From the NCBI RefSeq assembly GCF_012489685.1, contig NC_080044.1, positions 17,154,369 to 17,218,368 on the forward strand: a stretch of 64,000 nt of DNA, written 5' to 3'. A program made the translations under genes and the position numbers. The notes beneath the pieces are model-generated. The model was not told the origin of the DNA and did no database searches. It worked only from the letters and a program-made list of their open reading frames with translations. The stretch is from Lotus japonicus. Its lineage: Eukaryota; Streptophyta; Magnoliopsida; Fabales; Fabaceae. Every line of letters starts with the position of its first letter. Positions within the stretch are counted from its first letter, which is position 1. Shown here in pieces: positions 44,918 to 56,133 of the stretch.

Positions 44918-45027
44918 TAGTGTGTTTGGATTGGCAGTCAACACACAATCTAAAGCACAATGACCCCAAAAGTTAGTTTCTCTCTAGAAGTGATTATAGG
45001 GTCATGATTGCAAAACCAAACACATGC
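44918..45027. mobile_element. Small Tourist-like MITE (110 bp) downstream of PUB5-like
   Basis: Ends TAGTGTGTTTGG and CCAAACACATGC, with CTAA on both sides (44914-44917 and 45027-45030; the 3-bp TAA is the usual duplication). The arms can pair (GTCAACACACAATC and GATTGCAAAACC regions). It may lie in the 3' untranslated region. Confidence 0.6.
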
Positions 45028-45030
45028 TAA

Positions 45031-46635
45031 GTCTCATCTTGCTGGATCATGGCTCTAAATATTCATTCACAGTGTTTCTGCTGCATAATTTTGCACAGCA
45101 ACTGCAAGCTGTATGATATATAGTTCTGTGATATGATGTATAGTTCTTTTGACATGCCAAGTTAACTTGGTAATCACTTTTAGTTATTATAGTTGTAAAT
45201 AGCAATTTTGGCATGATAAGATTAGAGCTTTTGATTGGTTGTAATCAGTAGTTTGGGTTTGAGCAAGAATTATTCAGTTGTAGAAATAGCTTTTTACCTA
45301 AGTAAGTTAGGCACTGAGCTGTCTTTCTTATTGTTATTATTATGTTGTATAAATTAAATAATGTATTTTGAGCTTTGAGTTCAATATAGTTTCTTTGGCT
45401 AAATTACAGTTTTGGTCCTTATAGTTTTAGAAATTTGTGATCCAATAACTAAAAAAAGTTATGTTGATCATAATTTTTTACGCGAATGACAAGCTAAAAC
45501 GATTTAAGTCACTTTACACATTAAAAGATATGATATATGTCCAATTTCTGTCGTTTGTTATTGAATGATTATTAGCTAAAATTTATAATTCATTAGTACA
45601 AAATTCATGTAACATATGGATAATTTGCTGTCAAAAAAAACATATGGACAATTCATGCTATGTTATGCAATGCCAATTAGCAGGCATCGTCTTCAAGAGT
45701 TGCACACTCTAGATAAAAAAAAATGTGTAAATGATAAAATTACTATTTATTAGTTCATCTTTTATCTATTTTTTCTCAACCTTTTCGTACTTTCCAGCTA
45801 ATTTTAGTGTTCTTCCCACCATAGTTCATGTTTTTATTAGAATTTCATAAACACAAATATTTAGGTTTTGAATGAATTTTCGGAAGTGTAGACAAGTGCA
45901 ACTCTAGAACATAAATTGAGTCATTGATAACACTTATACGATGTGCAAAAGATAACGCTTTAAAGATATTGAAGGATATGTTATTTTTAGGGGTTTCGGG
46001 CCCTAAAATTACTATTTTACACACCTAATAGTTCATCTTTTCTCTATTTTTTCTCAACATTTTTGTACTTTCTAGCTAATTTTTGTTTTCTTTCCACCGT
46101 AGTTCATGTTTCTATTCACAACCTAGCACATCTAATTTTTTTTCGAATATAAAGTCATCCTTTGATTGATTATATCACGAGAATCACTCTAAATTTATTT
46201 TATTTTTTGTAAATTTTTTGTGTTCTGAAAGTTTAAGTTCCGAAAGTATAAACAAAAACACTTATGGAGGTTGAACTTCAACAAAAAAAATTAATTTTCA
46301 GATGTTTTTTTTTTTAAAAAGAAAATTTCGGATGTTTGAGAAATGTAGCTTTCGAAAGTTAAACATCTAGAAGCTAATTTGTGTTATGAATGTCAACTTT
46401 TGGAAATATGTTATGGATGTGTATATACTTTCCTTCCAAAAGTTGAACTTTCAAAACAAAAAAATTAGCTTCCGCTTGTACAAGAATGAATTTCGTAAAC
46501 ACAAATATTTAGGTTTTGAATGAATTTCCAAAAGTGTGAACAAGTGCAACTCCAAAAAATAAATTGAGTCGTTGATAACACTTATATGATGTCCAGAAGG
46601 TAAGGCCCTTAGAATATCAAAGGATATGTTATATT
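45031..46635. repeat. Non-coding region with nested direct duplications
   Basis: No gene. The block at about 45843-46000 recurs at about 46488-46635 (shared AACACAAATATTTAGG, TTTTGAATGAATTT, AAGTGCAACT, TTGATAACACTTATA). A second pair, about 45735-45835 and 46005-46115, shares TAGTTCATCTTTT, CTATTTTTTCTCAAC and CATAGTTCATG-like sequence. These look like old local duplications. Confidence 0.6.
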
Positions 46636-47125
46636 TAGGGGTGCACATGAACTAGAGTGGACAAACAGGTCTAATCAGATGGATTTTCCAACAATCTAAC
46701 CAAGTCTGCTTCAGGTATTAGGTTCACAAATGCATCTATCTGAACCAATCCGATACTTGATTATATAATAATCTTTGATTTAATAAAAAAATTATTTTCT
46801 CCAGCTTTAAAATACACTAAATGGTATTATTTCATGTCATTTGATACAACTTTTTGTGTCATTTTCATGCTATTTGTGACATATAATATAGATTTACCGA
46901 TTTTTTGTGGTTTTTTTCTTTCCAATTTTAAATACTCAAAATTTATTATTATTTTAATAGAATCTGATCAACCGGTTCGATCTAATCTGCATATTGTTAG
47001 TTTGGTTCAGTTCGAGTTCAAAGTTAAATACACTTGAAATCTAATCCAAACAACCCGAACAATTTTGATTGATTCATATTCTTTTTATGCCAAAAATTTG
47101 TTCAATCCAACCCTGTGCACACCTA
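46636..47125. mobile_element. hAT-type MITE (490 bp)
   Basis: Ends TAGGGGTGCAC and GTGCACACCTA, flanked by GTTATATT (46628-46635) and GTTATTTT (47126-47133), 7 of 8 identical, the size expected for hAT. The interior has no coding potential. The duplicate of this locus near 45980 reads ATGTTATTTTTAGG without the insertion. Confidence 0.75.
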
Positions 47126-47133
47126 GTTATTTT

Positions 47134-48300
47134 GAGGGTGCATTTTATGGAAGGCAGACTTTTACATGATGGTTTTTTAGGGGGGCAGGAATGTTGTTTG
47201 TGTTTTACCCAATGAGTGCAAGCCATGGGGTTAGTGGGTGCCATGTCATCTCAACTTAATAAAAATCAGAGTTTGGTCCCCCAACTATATGAATTAATAT
47301 AATAGTATATAATTTCTTTTCAATATCAATTATTAATTTAATTAGTCAAAAATAGCAAATCTGAAAAATCTAAATTTGGGAATAATCTTTCAGAACCCTA
47401 AAATCAAAATTTCTAATCTCTTCAACTTCAACCATCACCGCCGCACTGTTCATCACTGCCGCCCCTGTCAATCACTGCCGCTGTCCATCACCGCCGCACC
47501 TGTTCATCAAATTTGCGTCGCAGTCGCGCCTCTCTTCACCGCCCGTGTTTCAATCGGATCTCAATCTTCAACCGTGTTCATCGTCTTTGCATCGTCGCCA
47601 CACCGTCTCTTCACCGCTCGTGTTCTTCGTCTATTTCATCCAACAAACACCTGTGTTCATCATCATCGTCTTGCTTTCTCTTCACCGCTTGTGTTCATCA
47701 TCTTCTTCGCCCAGATGACGCGTTCTGCATATCCTTCGTTCGCCTTCTTCGTGGTCTCGTCGCCGTCGCGTTATTCATCCTGGGTTCTTGATCTTCGTTA
47801 CGTTGAATTTATATAATAAATTTATAAGGGTGCGTTTGAATGTTCAAACATGGTCGTGTTCCAGTGGTAGGTTTCTTTAAAATACTCCTATAGGTCCCAG
47901 GTTCAAGTCTGATTTGTAACGGTTTATAAATTATTTTAACATTCTATTGCCTGTTAAATTATAAGTTATATATATTTATAGGTGCAATTTACACTCAAAG
48001 TGTTTCATGTCCCAGTGGTATCATGCTTTCCAATTTGTCTACAGGTCATCGCTTCCAGTCCAACCTGAAGCAGTTTTTTTGTTATTTTACCATTTTACTA
48101 TTTTTTTCCCAGTGAAGTTATAATATATTAATAAAATATTCTTATTTTATGATAATATAAAATAATCAATTAAAAATACATATAAAATCATCTTCAAGTA
48201 TAACTTTTTAAAATAATCTCCTAATTCTAAGTATATTTTTAATAACTTTTTTAAGTTTTTAAAATTCTTTTATGTCCATTCTATAATAAGTTAAATAAAG
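47134..48300. other. Non-coding region, CT-rich block and tRNA-like boxes
   Basis: A 146-codon frame at 47376-47816 comes from a CT-rich block that repeats CTCTTCACCGCTCGTGTTC-like units three times; it is compositional and I do not accept it as a gene. Two stretches after it (47850-47910 and 48003-48065) resemble tRNA A and B boxes. Confidence 0.45.
47850..47910 (+). repeat. tRNA-like module (A box and B box)
   Basis: TGGTCGTGTTCCAGTGGTAGG resembles an internal Pol III A box and GGTTCAAGTCT at 47900-47910 is a good B box. Spacing is tRNA-like but no cloverleaf or anticodon arm is convincing, so this is a SINE-like remnant at most. Confidence 0.4.
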
Positions 48301-48304
48301 CATA

Positions 48305-49075
48305 TAGTCATTGTTTTATATCGGTTAAGGTATAAGACAATATCACCCTATAGCACTTATAGTCATTGCTATATATCGATTAAGATCTAAGTCAATATTG
48401 TCATTTAACACCTATAGTCATTGCTATATTTCAATTAAGGCCTAAGTCAAGATTGCCCTAAAGAACATAGAGTCATCGCTTTATATCGACTAAGGTCTTA
48501 ATCGAGGGTTACACTTTTCTTAGTCGTACTATATCGATGGAGGTCTTAGTTGCCCTATAGCACTTATAGTCATTGCTATATATCGATTAAGGTCTAAGTC
48601 AAGATTGCTCTATAGAACATGGAGTCATCGCTTTATATCGGTTAAGGTCTAAGTCAAGATTGCTCTATATAACACAGAGTCGTCGCTTTATATTGATTAA
48701 GGTATAAGTCAAGATTGCTCTATAGAGCATAGATTCATCGCTTTATATTGATTAAGGTCTTAATCGAGGGTTGCACTTTTCTTAATCGTACTGTATCAAT
48801 GGAGGTCTTAGTTGCCCTATAGCACTTATAGTCAGTCATTGTTATATATCGTTTAAGGTCTAAGTCAAAGGTTGCTCTATAGAACATAGTTATCGCTTTA
48901 TATCGATTAATGTCTAAGTCAATATTGCTCTATATAACATAGAGTCATCGCTTTATATCGATTAAGGTATAAGTCAAGATTTTCCTATAAAACATAGAGT
49001 CATTGCTTTATACCGATTAAGGTCTTAATTGAGAGTTGCACTTTTCTTAATCGTACTATATTGGTGGAGGTCTTG
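48305..49075 (+). repeat. Irregular ~55-bp tandem repeat array, block 1
   Basis: Units built on AGTCATCGCTTTATATCGATTAAGG, CTAAGTCAAGATTGC and CTATAGAACATAG recur at about 55-bp spacing (for example starts at 48361, 48416 and 48471). A longer unit (AGGGTTGCACTTTTCTTAATCG, then TATCGATGGAGGTCTTAGTTG) returns about every 260 bp (about 48510, 48770 and 49030), giving a higher-order pattern. Confidence 0.85.
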
Positions 49076-49254
49076 TAAAAGTAACTAATTTTAAACAATA
49101 TATATTAACGCAAAACTTTGAACATATTATAATGTAGCATAGTGGTAAGCAAAGTAATTGGTTCAATTGGCTTGTTATCCACTAGTTAATTACATATATT
49201 ATACTTCTATCACCATTAATAAATTAAAGCCAACTAGTTAATTGCACCTACGAG

Positions 49255-49800
49255 TGATCATTTATATCGATTAAGGACGTAGTCGAGGGTTGCCCTATGC
49301 TTTACATTGATTAATGACTTAGTCAAGGGATGCTCTATAACACTTTGTTGGGATTGCTTTATATCGATTAAGGACTTAGTCGAGGGTTGTCCTATAGAAC
49401 TTTTTAGTGATCGCTTTACATTGATTAATGACTTAGTCAATGGATGCTCTATAACACTTTGTAGTGATCGCTTTATATCGATTAAGAACTTACTCGAAGG
49501 TTGACCCTTAGGGTTGGCATTGATCGCTTTATATCGTTTATGGTCTTGGTCAAGGGTTGGCCTATTGCAATTGGTATTGATCACTTTATATCGATTAAGG
49601 GCTTGGTCTAGGGTTGCCTCATAGAACTTGGTAGCGATCGCTTTATATCGATTAATGTCTTACTCTAGGGGTTGCATTATAACACTTTGAGTGATCGATT
49701 AAGGACTAATCGAGGGTTGACACATAACAATTGGCATTGATCGCTTTAACTTGGCAGTGATCGCTTTATGTAGATTAAGGTGTAGGGTTGACCCATAGAA
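49255..49800 (+). repeat. Irregular tandem repeat array, block 2
   Basis: Same family as block 1 with variant units (AGTGATCGCTTTATATCG, ATTAAGGACTTAGTCGAGGG, TTGCCCTATAGAACTT). Spacing is about 60 bp and becomes ragged toward the right end. Confidence 0.85.
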
Positions 49801-49825
49801 CTTGCATTATAAGTTTATAACACTC

Positions 49826-50030
49826 GGAGTTATCGTTTTATAAAAGTAAAAGAAATACACCGTTACTCAATTAGGTTTGACTTATATTACATAATGCTAA
49901 TATTTTTACAAAAAAGTAAATGTGTCGGAGTTATCGTTTTATAAAAGTAAAAAATTGTAAAAAAATACATTGTTACTCAATTCGGTTTGACTTATATTAA
50001 GTAACGCTAATATTTTCATGTAAAGTAAAT
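49826..50030 (+). repeat. Two-copy ~100-bp tandem duplication
   Basis: CGGAGTTATCGTTTTATAAAAG, TTACTCAATT(A/C)GG and TTTGACTTATATTA occur at about 49826-49922 and again at about 49925-50030. Confidence 0.75.
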
Positions 50031-50031
50031 G

Positions 50032-50098
50032 TGGTGTAGTGGTAAAAAAAGTAACTATTCCATATGAAGTCTTGAGTTCAGATCCTACTTGTAGCTTT
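50032..50098 (+). repeat. tRNA-like module
   Basis: TGGTGTAGTGGTAA (A-box-like) and GAGTTCAGATCCT (B-box-like, 50073-50085) at tRNA-like spacing. No convincing anticodon arm. Confidence 0.35.
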
Positions 50099-50171
50099 TT
50101 TTATGTATTTTTTAACATTTGCTCTCATTTAAACAAAAATCAAAGCAATATTATTGTTGATTAAACAAAAT

Positions 50172-50240
50172 ATTATGCCAACAGGATTCGAACTCGAGTC
50201 AAGGCAATCATGAAGGAAAACAGTTACCACTAAACCAACC
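50172..50240 (-). repeat. tRNA-like module, opposite strand
   Basis: On the minus strand TTGGTTTAGTGGTAAC (A-box-like) is followed by CTCGAGTTCGAATCCTG (B box). It faces the similar plus-strand module at 50032-50098. Confidence 0.4.
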
Positions 50241-50275
50241 AAATTTAATTGATTATTTTGGCTTATTAATGTATA

Positions 50276-50280
50276 TTATT
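50276..50280. repeat. Target-site duplication TTATT (left)
   Basis: Matches 57658-57662 outside the other LTR. Confidence 0.85.
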
Positions 50281-50735
50281 TGCTGAATTTAATTGACTCA
50301 AATAGATCATATAGATAGATACAGATTATAGCATGTTGCAATTCAAGAGTGTAAAAGGAATTGTGCACCTGAAAGGATTGAAGAATACATGAGTCTGTCG
50401 TTTGACCAGAGAATGATAGTGGAAAGACACCAGAGGGGTTGAACTGCTCTCTACACCTGGTAATACGTTATCTGGATAAACTGTCTAATGGGGCAGCAAT
50501 TTATATATCACCAGTTGAGACCAGGGTCCCCTCATTAGGCAAAGTTAACTGACCTAACCCATCATAGGACAGTTAATAACAAAAGCCTAATCTACCATCC
50601 ATCATAATACATGTAAGTGAATTAAATTAATAATTCACATAATTGATATTAATGACCAAACAAAATATATCTTAATTAATTGATAATGTTAATCCACATA
50701 ACAAAAGAGAGAGTTAATCATAAATAAATCTAACA
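50281..50735 (-). repeat. 3' LTR of the non-coding element
   Basis: Partner of 57204-57657. It carries only scattered differences, such as CAAGAG versus CTAGAG near the start. Confidence 0.93.
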
Positions 50736-50773
50736 TTCTCCCACTTGGATTAACATTTGTCAATTAATATAAA

Positions 50774-51801
50774 GAGTAAAATACACTCACCCCTCTCAAG
50801 GTTTGCAAGAATGACACACCACCCCATTTCTTTTTAAAATCTACACTCCACCCCATTTTTTATAAAGGCAAAATTTAGTGACGAAAACAAATTCGTCACT
50901 ACTAAAAAATAATTACTAATTAGTGAAAATTTAAATAAATTTAATGCATATACACTATCATACATTAATTTATGAAAATAATTTTACTGAATTAAATTTT
51001 AAAAAACCATCAACTCTGTCTGTTAAGTCCACGTCCCATCTATCTTCAAATCATATTTCTCACCACAAACGATCACCACCAAGCCTTTGCTCTCTTTAAC
51101 ACGGCGACCACCGTCCCAGAATGTGAAACCCCATGGCACCACCATGCCTCAAAGTTTTGTTGCGACTTGAACCCCAGAACGTGAATCGCACATCCTCAAA
51201 GCCCACTTGTTCAACTACTTCTTGTGAACTTCACCCCTTTAAGTTGTGAGTGAACGCTCTGTTGGTTTAAGATGTTGTTGGATTTTGTTAAAAACGGTGC
51301 TCCACCGCATCGTTGGGTTCTAATAACCTCCGATCCACTTCATATTTTTTAATTTTGTTTCTCTATTTTCTTCACCTATTTGTGTTACTTTTTGGGTCTA
51401 CAATCCAATTTTGAAAATTGGAGGTATAAATAGATTATTTTGATTAAAATTGAATTAATATCAAATATGAAAACACAAGCATGTTTCATTATGTTCGAGA
51501 TATGGTTTGTAAACCGGTCAGGTGTGCTATTGCAAAATTTGCATTGTGAATTTAAGGAGGAAGAACGCGATTGAGAGAATGGGAAGGACTGTGATGTTTT
51601 CCATTTTAAATTTATTGGAATATATTAAAAATATTTTTTGAAATTATTGATTAACAATTTAAATAATAACTAATTATTAATGAAAAATATTTTTCGTCAC
51701 TAAATTTGCCTATATAAAATGGGGTGGAGTGTAGATTTTAGATAAGAATGGGGTGGAGTGTAATTCTAACAAACCTTGAGGGGGGTGCGTGTACTTTACT
51801 C
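50774..51801. mobile_element. Non-autonomous MULE nested in the LTR element
   Basis: Terminal inverted repeats of about 110 bp (GAGTAAAATACACTCACC inward from the left and GAGTAAAGTACACGCACC inward from the right; shared ACTCCACCCCATTTT and TTAGTGACGAAAA). A perfect 9-bp duplication TAATATAAA lies at 50765-50773 and 51802-51810. The centre at 51010-51350 is GC-richer, with CACCACCAAGCC-type sequence, possibly captured host DNA, but I cannot identify a gene. Confidence 0.9.
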
Positions 51802-52599
51802 TAATATAAAATATATGTATCATTAAACGAAATATCAATTATGGCAAAATACATGTAAGCCAAAGAAATATAAGCTGTGCACCAAAAGTTACTCAACAAA
51901 AGGTCATATCCGATAGGGATAATAATCATATGTAACAAAAGCTTATATTTCATACAAAACAAAGATGGATATAGGAAGCACAATAATGACCAGAAGTGCT
52001 AATGACCCAAGCATCTAAAATGCTATAAGAGATATGATAACGAAACCAACAACATATCTCATAAATTACAATTCAGACTCCCACTGATCCTGAACATCAA
52101 AAGACTTTAACCACGTGAGCTATGTGACTCCAATAATAAAGTCTTAAATCAATGAATATACCATTATTAATAATGTACTCCAATACTAGAGTCTGAAATT
52201 TTATCACAAGGGGTCTAGAAGTTTTTTTTTAGGTACCATCAAAGCCACAAACTAAATTCCACAAAGGTCTAAGTGCATTTTAGCCCAACAAAAGTAAAAA
52301 TCACATGTTGGCTAAACAACAAAATGCTCTGCGAAAGTTGACATAAAATCAATTCAAGATTTCCTAAACAAGTGACTATAAATCCATGTGAAGCTAGAGC
52401 ATTATAATAGCATGGACGATACTTGTTTTGGCAAAAGGATATCTTGAATTAATAAAACACAAAATGTCAATAATGAGCAAGCACTTATGACCATTGGTCT
52501 AAAACAAGAGTATAAGTACCTTAAAATGCAAGAAATCATACTCGATAGGAGTAGTGATACTATACATCCAAGTCACTTATACATATGACCATACATAAC

Positions 52600-53035
52600 G
52601 TGGAATGTTGGCTATGATCACAAGCACAGTAAAATTACATGTCAATGTGTTGTACCAAGACAATAATGTTGGCCTTAATCGAAAGCACCACAAAATTACA
52701 TGTCAAATGTGCTGTACCAGACATAATGTTAGCCGAAACAAAAGCACCATAAAATTACATGTCAAATGTGCTGTACCAGACATAATGTTGGCCGAAACAA
52801 AAGCACCATAAAATTACATGCCAAATGTGCTGTACCAACTGAATAATGTTGGCCGAAACAAAAGCACCAAAAATTGCATGCCAAATTTGTTGTACCAACC
52901 GAATAATGTTGGCCAAAACAAAGCACAAAAAAAAATTGCATGTCAAATGTGCTGTACCAACCGAATAATGTTGGTCAAAACAAAAGCACAAAAAATTGCA
53001 TGTCAAATGTGCTGTACCAACAAAATAGCCCCAAG
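52600..53035 (+). repeat. ~60-bp tandem repeat inside the LTR element
   Basis: About seven copies of a unit with AAAATTACATGTCAAATGTG, CTGTACCA, ATAATGTTGGCC and GAAACAAAAGCACCA. Later copies drift to AAAATTGCATG and lose bases in the A tract. The peptides it yields on either strand are repeat artefacts. Confidence 0.9.
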
Positions 53036-53045
53036 CACTCATTAA

Positions 53046-55186
53046 AAGTGCTTATTGAGATTCAAGAAAATATATATACATATATATCTCTCAGTAATTA
53101 GAACGAGATTGAGTACCAAAGTCTCCAAAAGAGTGTGTACACTCCCAATAATCTAATATACCGTTGTTAACAATAGAAATCCATTGGAGCCAACTAGAAC
53201 CAAAATACTCTAAATGGTACAACCTTTAATAGTGGGATAATGACTTTGCGGTAAAGTCAATGTGAGTCTGGATCTCACAATCTTTCTCTCTCCAAGGATA
53301 ATTAATTAGAGAGAAATAAAATAATGCTGAGTTTACGAGAAGTGGTTACTAAATAATCACAAAATCGAGTCCAATATATATACCACAAATTCTTATGAAA
53401 TTTGTGATGAAACTAACCACAAACTCAACATATAAGATTAAGGAGATTATAAATGTTCATTTGACATTTCTCAACATAAAATCTCCTTATATTACCACAT
53501 ACATAAAATCGTTAAAAGATTTTATTAATGAGGCAACCCATAATTTATAAACAAATGAGTGAGATTAACATCTCTGATATTTGAAATAAAATATGAGGTC
53601 ACTTGTATGTTTTCACTAAACTCACTCAAAGTTCAAGTGCTACGATATAGACAATAACTAAACACACTTGAACATAATTAAAGTTGGGTTACCAATAACA
53701 TCAGCGGAAGCATATAGGACCTATAGTTAACCCCTGTAGAGGATATGGTAACAAGTAGTCTCTAACTCCCACTTTCACTATATATTGTGGATAAGAAACA
53801 ATAATTCAAAGTCAGTAAGCTAATTTGATAGTTTGACAACTTATCTTAACAATTATAAGGAGTTCATTGTATTTCTATATTCTCAAAAGAGATTTAATAA
53901 TATCCTCAATATAGGTCCCATTATAAAGTGATATCTAGTAGTATATCACGCATAAGTGTATCGATTTTCAAATTCAACTAATTGAGCAATTAGTTGAGAG
54001 AGACATTGCATAACTTCAACTCAGAAAGATAAGTCTCTCCCACTTGATAGAGAAAAATAGTTAAACTAACCATATCAAAATTAAACAAAAAGAATACTTA
54101 AGTATTTTTTAAGTTAAAAGAATACCCAAAAACTATTTTCTCTATCACACAATGATCATGTAAAGCAATGTCATACCGATAGGGTATATACGTTACTTAC
54201 ACAATGCAATAATAAGGAAAAATATATCAATAGATATTTTATTCAATATAAATTTGCTTTGCGATAGGCAAATGCAAATCTTTAAGATAATGTATTGTAA
54301 CAAATTGCTCAATTAATGTAATGTATCTAATCTTATGTCCCATAAAAATTCTAATATCGATAGGATAGTAGAATGAATTGACATAAGTTAACAACGCATA
54401 ATACATTATAAACAAAACCACAAATTACACTAATAATAATATACCGATAGGGTAATTATCATTCATGTAAATATACAAAAACCTCAAAGTAAATTCTTTA
54501 AAGAATTTAGGTAATATAATTTTCTTCAATTCTAAATAACTACGCCCACGATAGGTGAGATCGCAATTACACAAAATATAATAAAGCGCATGTAATCACA
54601 CCAAAGTTGTATAAACCATAAAATATAATTTATATACAAAGATTATAGGCTTTAATTATATAAAGACCTAAAAATATTAGTTCCACATACAAAGAAACTA
54701 GCAAATAGATTATACTAAAATATTGCTAGCAAACTAAAGAACTTTCTCCATAATTTTAAGGTCCATGAGCCTATAGCATAGTAATAAAAAATTAGTATTC
54801 AATATTTGGTTTATAAATAGGAGCGCACAAAAGAATTTTAAATTTTTAACATGAAATATATATATGTTAAAATTTAACCATGAGAAAAATGATAACTAAT
54901 CACAATTTATATTTAACCGCACTTTAATAAGCAAAGTAATAACCAAATATTACAATGGTTAAATATTTAATTAACTGTCCAATAAATATTATTTTAATAA
55001 TATCTTAACAGAATGGACAATTAAAGTATTTTGACTTAATAGTGAGATAAAATAAATTTATTCCAAATTTCGAATAAATTCTTTCCCCATCACATATAAA
55101 ATAAAAACGCATGATTACGTATATCAAATCAATTTAGCCTAAATATGGACACTTTATTTATAATGCATATCCAAAGAGGCCTATTG
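53046..55186. other. Interior of the LTR element, non-coding
   Basis: Very AT-rich, no gene. Short CCGATAGGG-like motifs recur (about 54176, 54357, 54444 and 54548, with others at 51910 and 52543). Confidence 0.6.
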
Positions 55187-55194
55187 ATATAAAG

Positions 55195-56125
55195 CAATGT
55201 TCTGAAAACCGGTCCGGCCATTGAACCGGTCAAAGCACTGGTTCAAGGTCTAATGGTTCGACCGAGGTCGAACTGAGGTTGAACCGGTAGTAGTTAATTA
55301 ATTAATATTTTTAAAAGTTATATACTATCCTATTATTTATTTATTTATGAATAATATCTGTAATGATATGTTTTTTATTGAATGTATGATATGTTTTTAT
55401 TTGGTCAAGAGGCACAATGACATATTTGCTACCAGTGCTTTTTATTATCCAAAGTTCCAAACTCTGCAAGGTAACGTTTGGTTTTTTTTTTTGGGGTATC
55501 AGATCAAAGTTGTAATAAACCAAATTGTATGGTAAAAGGCTTTAGCATGATATAACCATTTCAAGGCCCACGAAAAACACAAGCCTTTTTACCCACATAA
55601 TCCCACTTAGGGTTTCTAGTGTTTTATTGCTTATGTTTCATGCAGCCTCCCTCCTTCTCATTAGCATGATTGGCAGCCTCCTCTTTTCCTTCTATTCACG
55701 CAGCCTTCTTTCTGTCTATCAAAAAAAAAAACGCAGCCTTCTTTCTACATGATCACCAAAATCACACAACACCTCAAAGATTATTAAATTGGGGTCTGTT
55801 ATCTTCGTTCTAGTTCTGCTTCTTTTCCCTCTTTCAATTTTTTAGTTTTGTTTTTTTAAACAACCAAACGATGTCAGTTCAGCAGATTGCAGGTTCTGTT
55901 ACTAGGTCCTGTGAATTTCAGCAAAAAACGACGTGATTTTAACCTGTTTAACAGAACCGGGGAAAACCGGGTAACCCGCGGTTTTGACCGGTTTGGCCGG
56001 TTCAACGTCGGTTTTACCGGTTCAACTCCGGTTTGCTATGTAGCCGGTTATTGTAGTGTTCCGGACCGGGACTGTGTCCGGTTCCCGGTTGAACCGGCCG
56101 GTCCGGTCCGGTTTTCAGAACACTG
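55195..56125. mobile_element. hAT-type non-autonomous element nested in the LTR element
   Basis: Ends CAATGTTCTGAAAACCGG and CCGGTTTTCAGAACACTG form an inverted repeat. The 8-bp duplication ATATAAAG lies at 55187-55194 and 56126-56133; the identity extends to TGATATAAAG because the element itself may end in TG. Both subterminal regions are packed with ACCGGTTCAA/TTGAACCGGT-type repeats, dense at 55940-56110. No transposase. The CA(G/A)TG end and 8-bp duplication indicate hAT. Confidence 0.88.
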
Positions 56126-56133
56126 ATATAAAG

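Noticed and set aside
47376..47816. 146-codon open frame with His/Ser/Arg-rich product
   Set aside because: It arises from a CT-rich block repeating a CTCTTCACCGC..GTGTTC unit, an overlapping second frame is also open, and no domain or splice context is visible.
49258..49584. 108-codon minus-strand frame with repeated KSLI(N/D)VK-type peptides
   Set aside because: It is the translation of the ~55-60-bp DNA repeat; the periodicity belongs to the DNA, not to a protein.
48305..49800. Possible CRISPR-like array
   Set aside because: The repeats are directly adjacent, variable and without unique spacers, and the window is a plant nuclear genome.
52605..53045. Repetitive peptides with CC/TR or WHAI motifs on both strands
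   Set aside because: These are translations of the ~60-bp minisatellite inside the LTR element.
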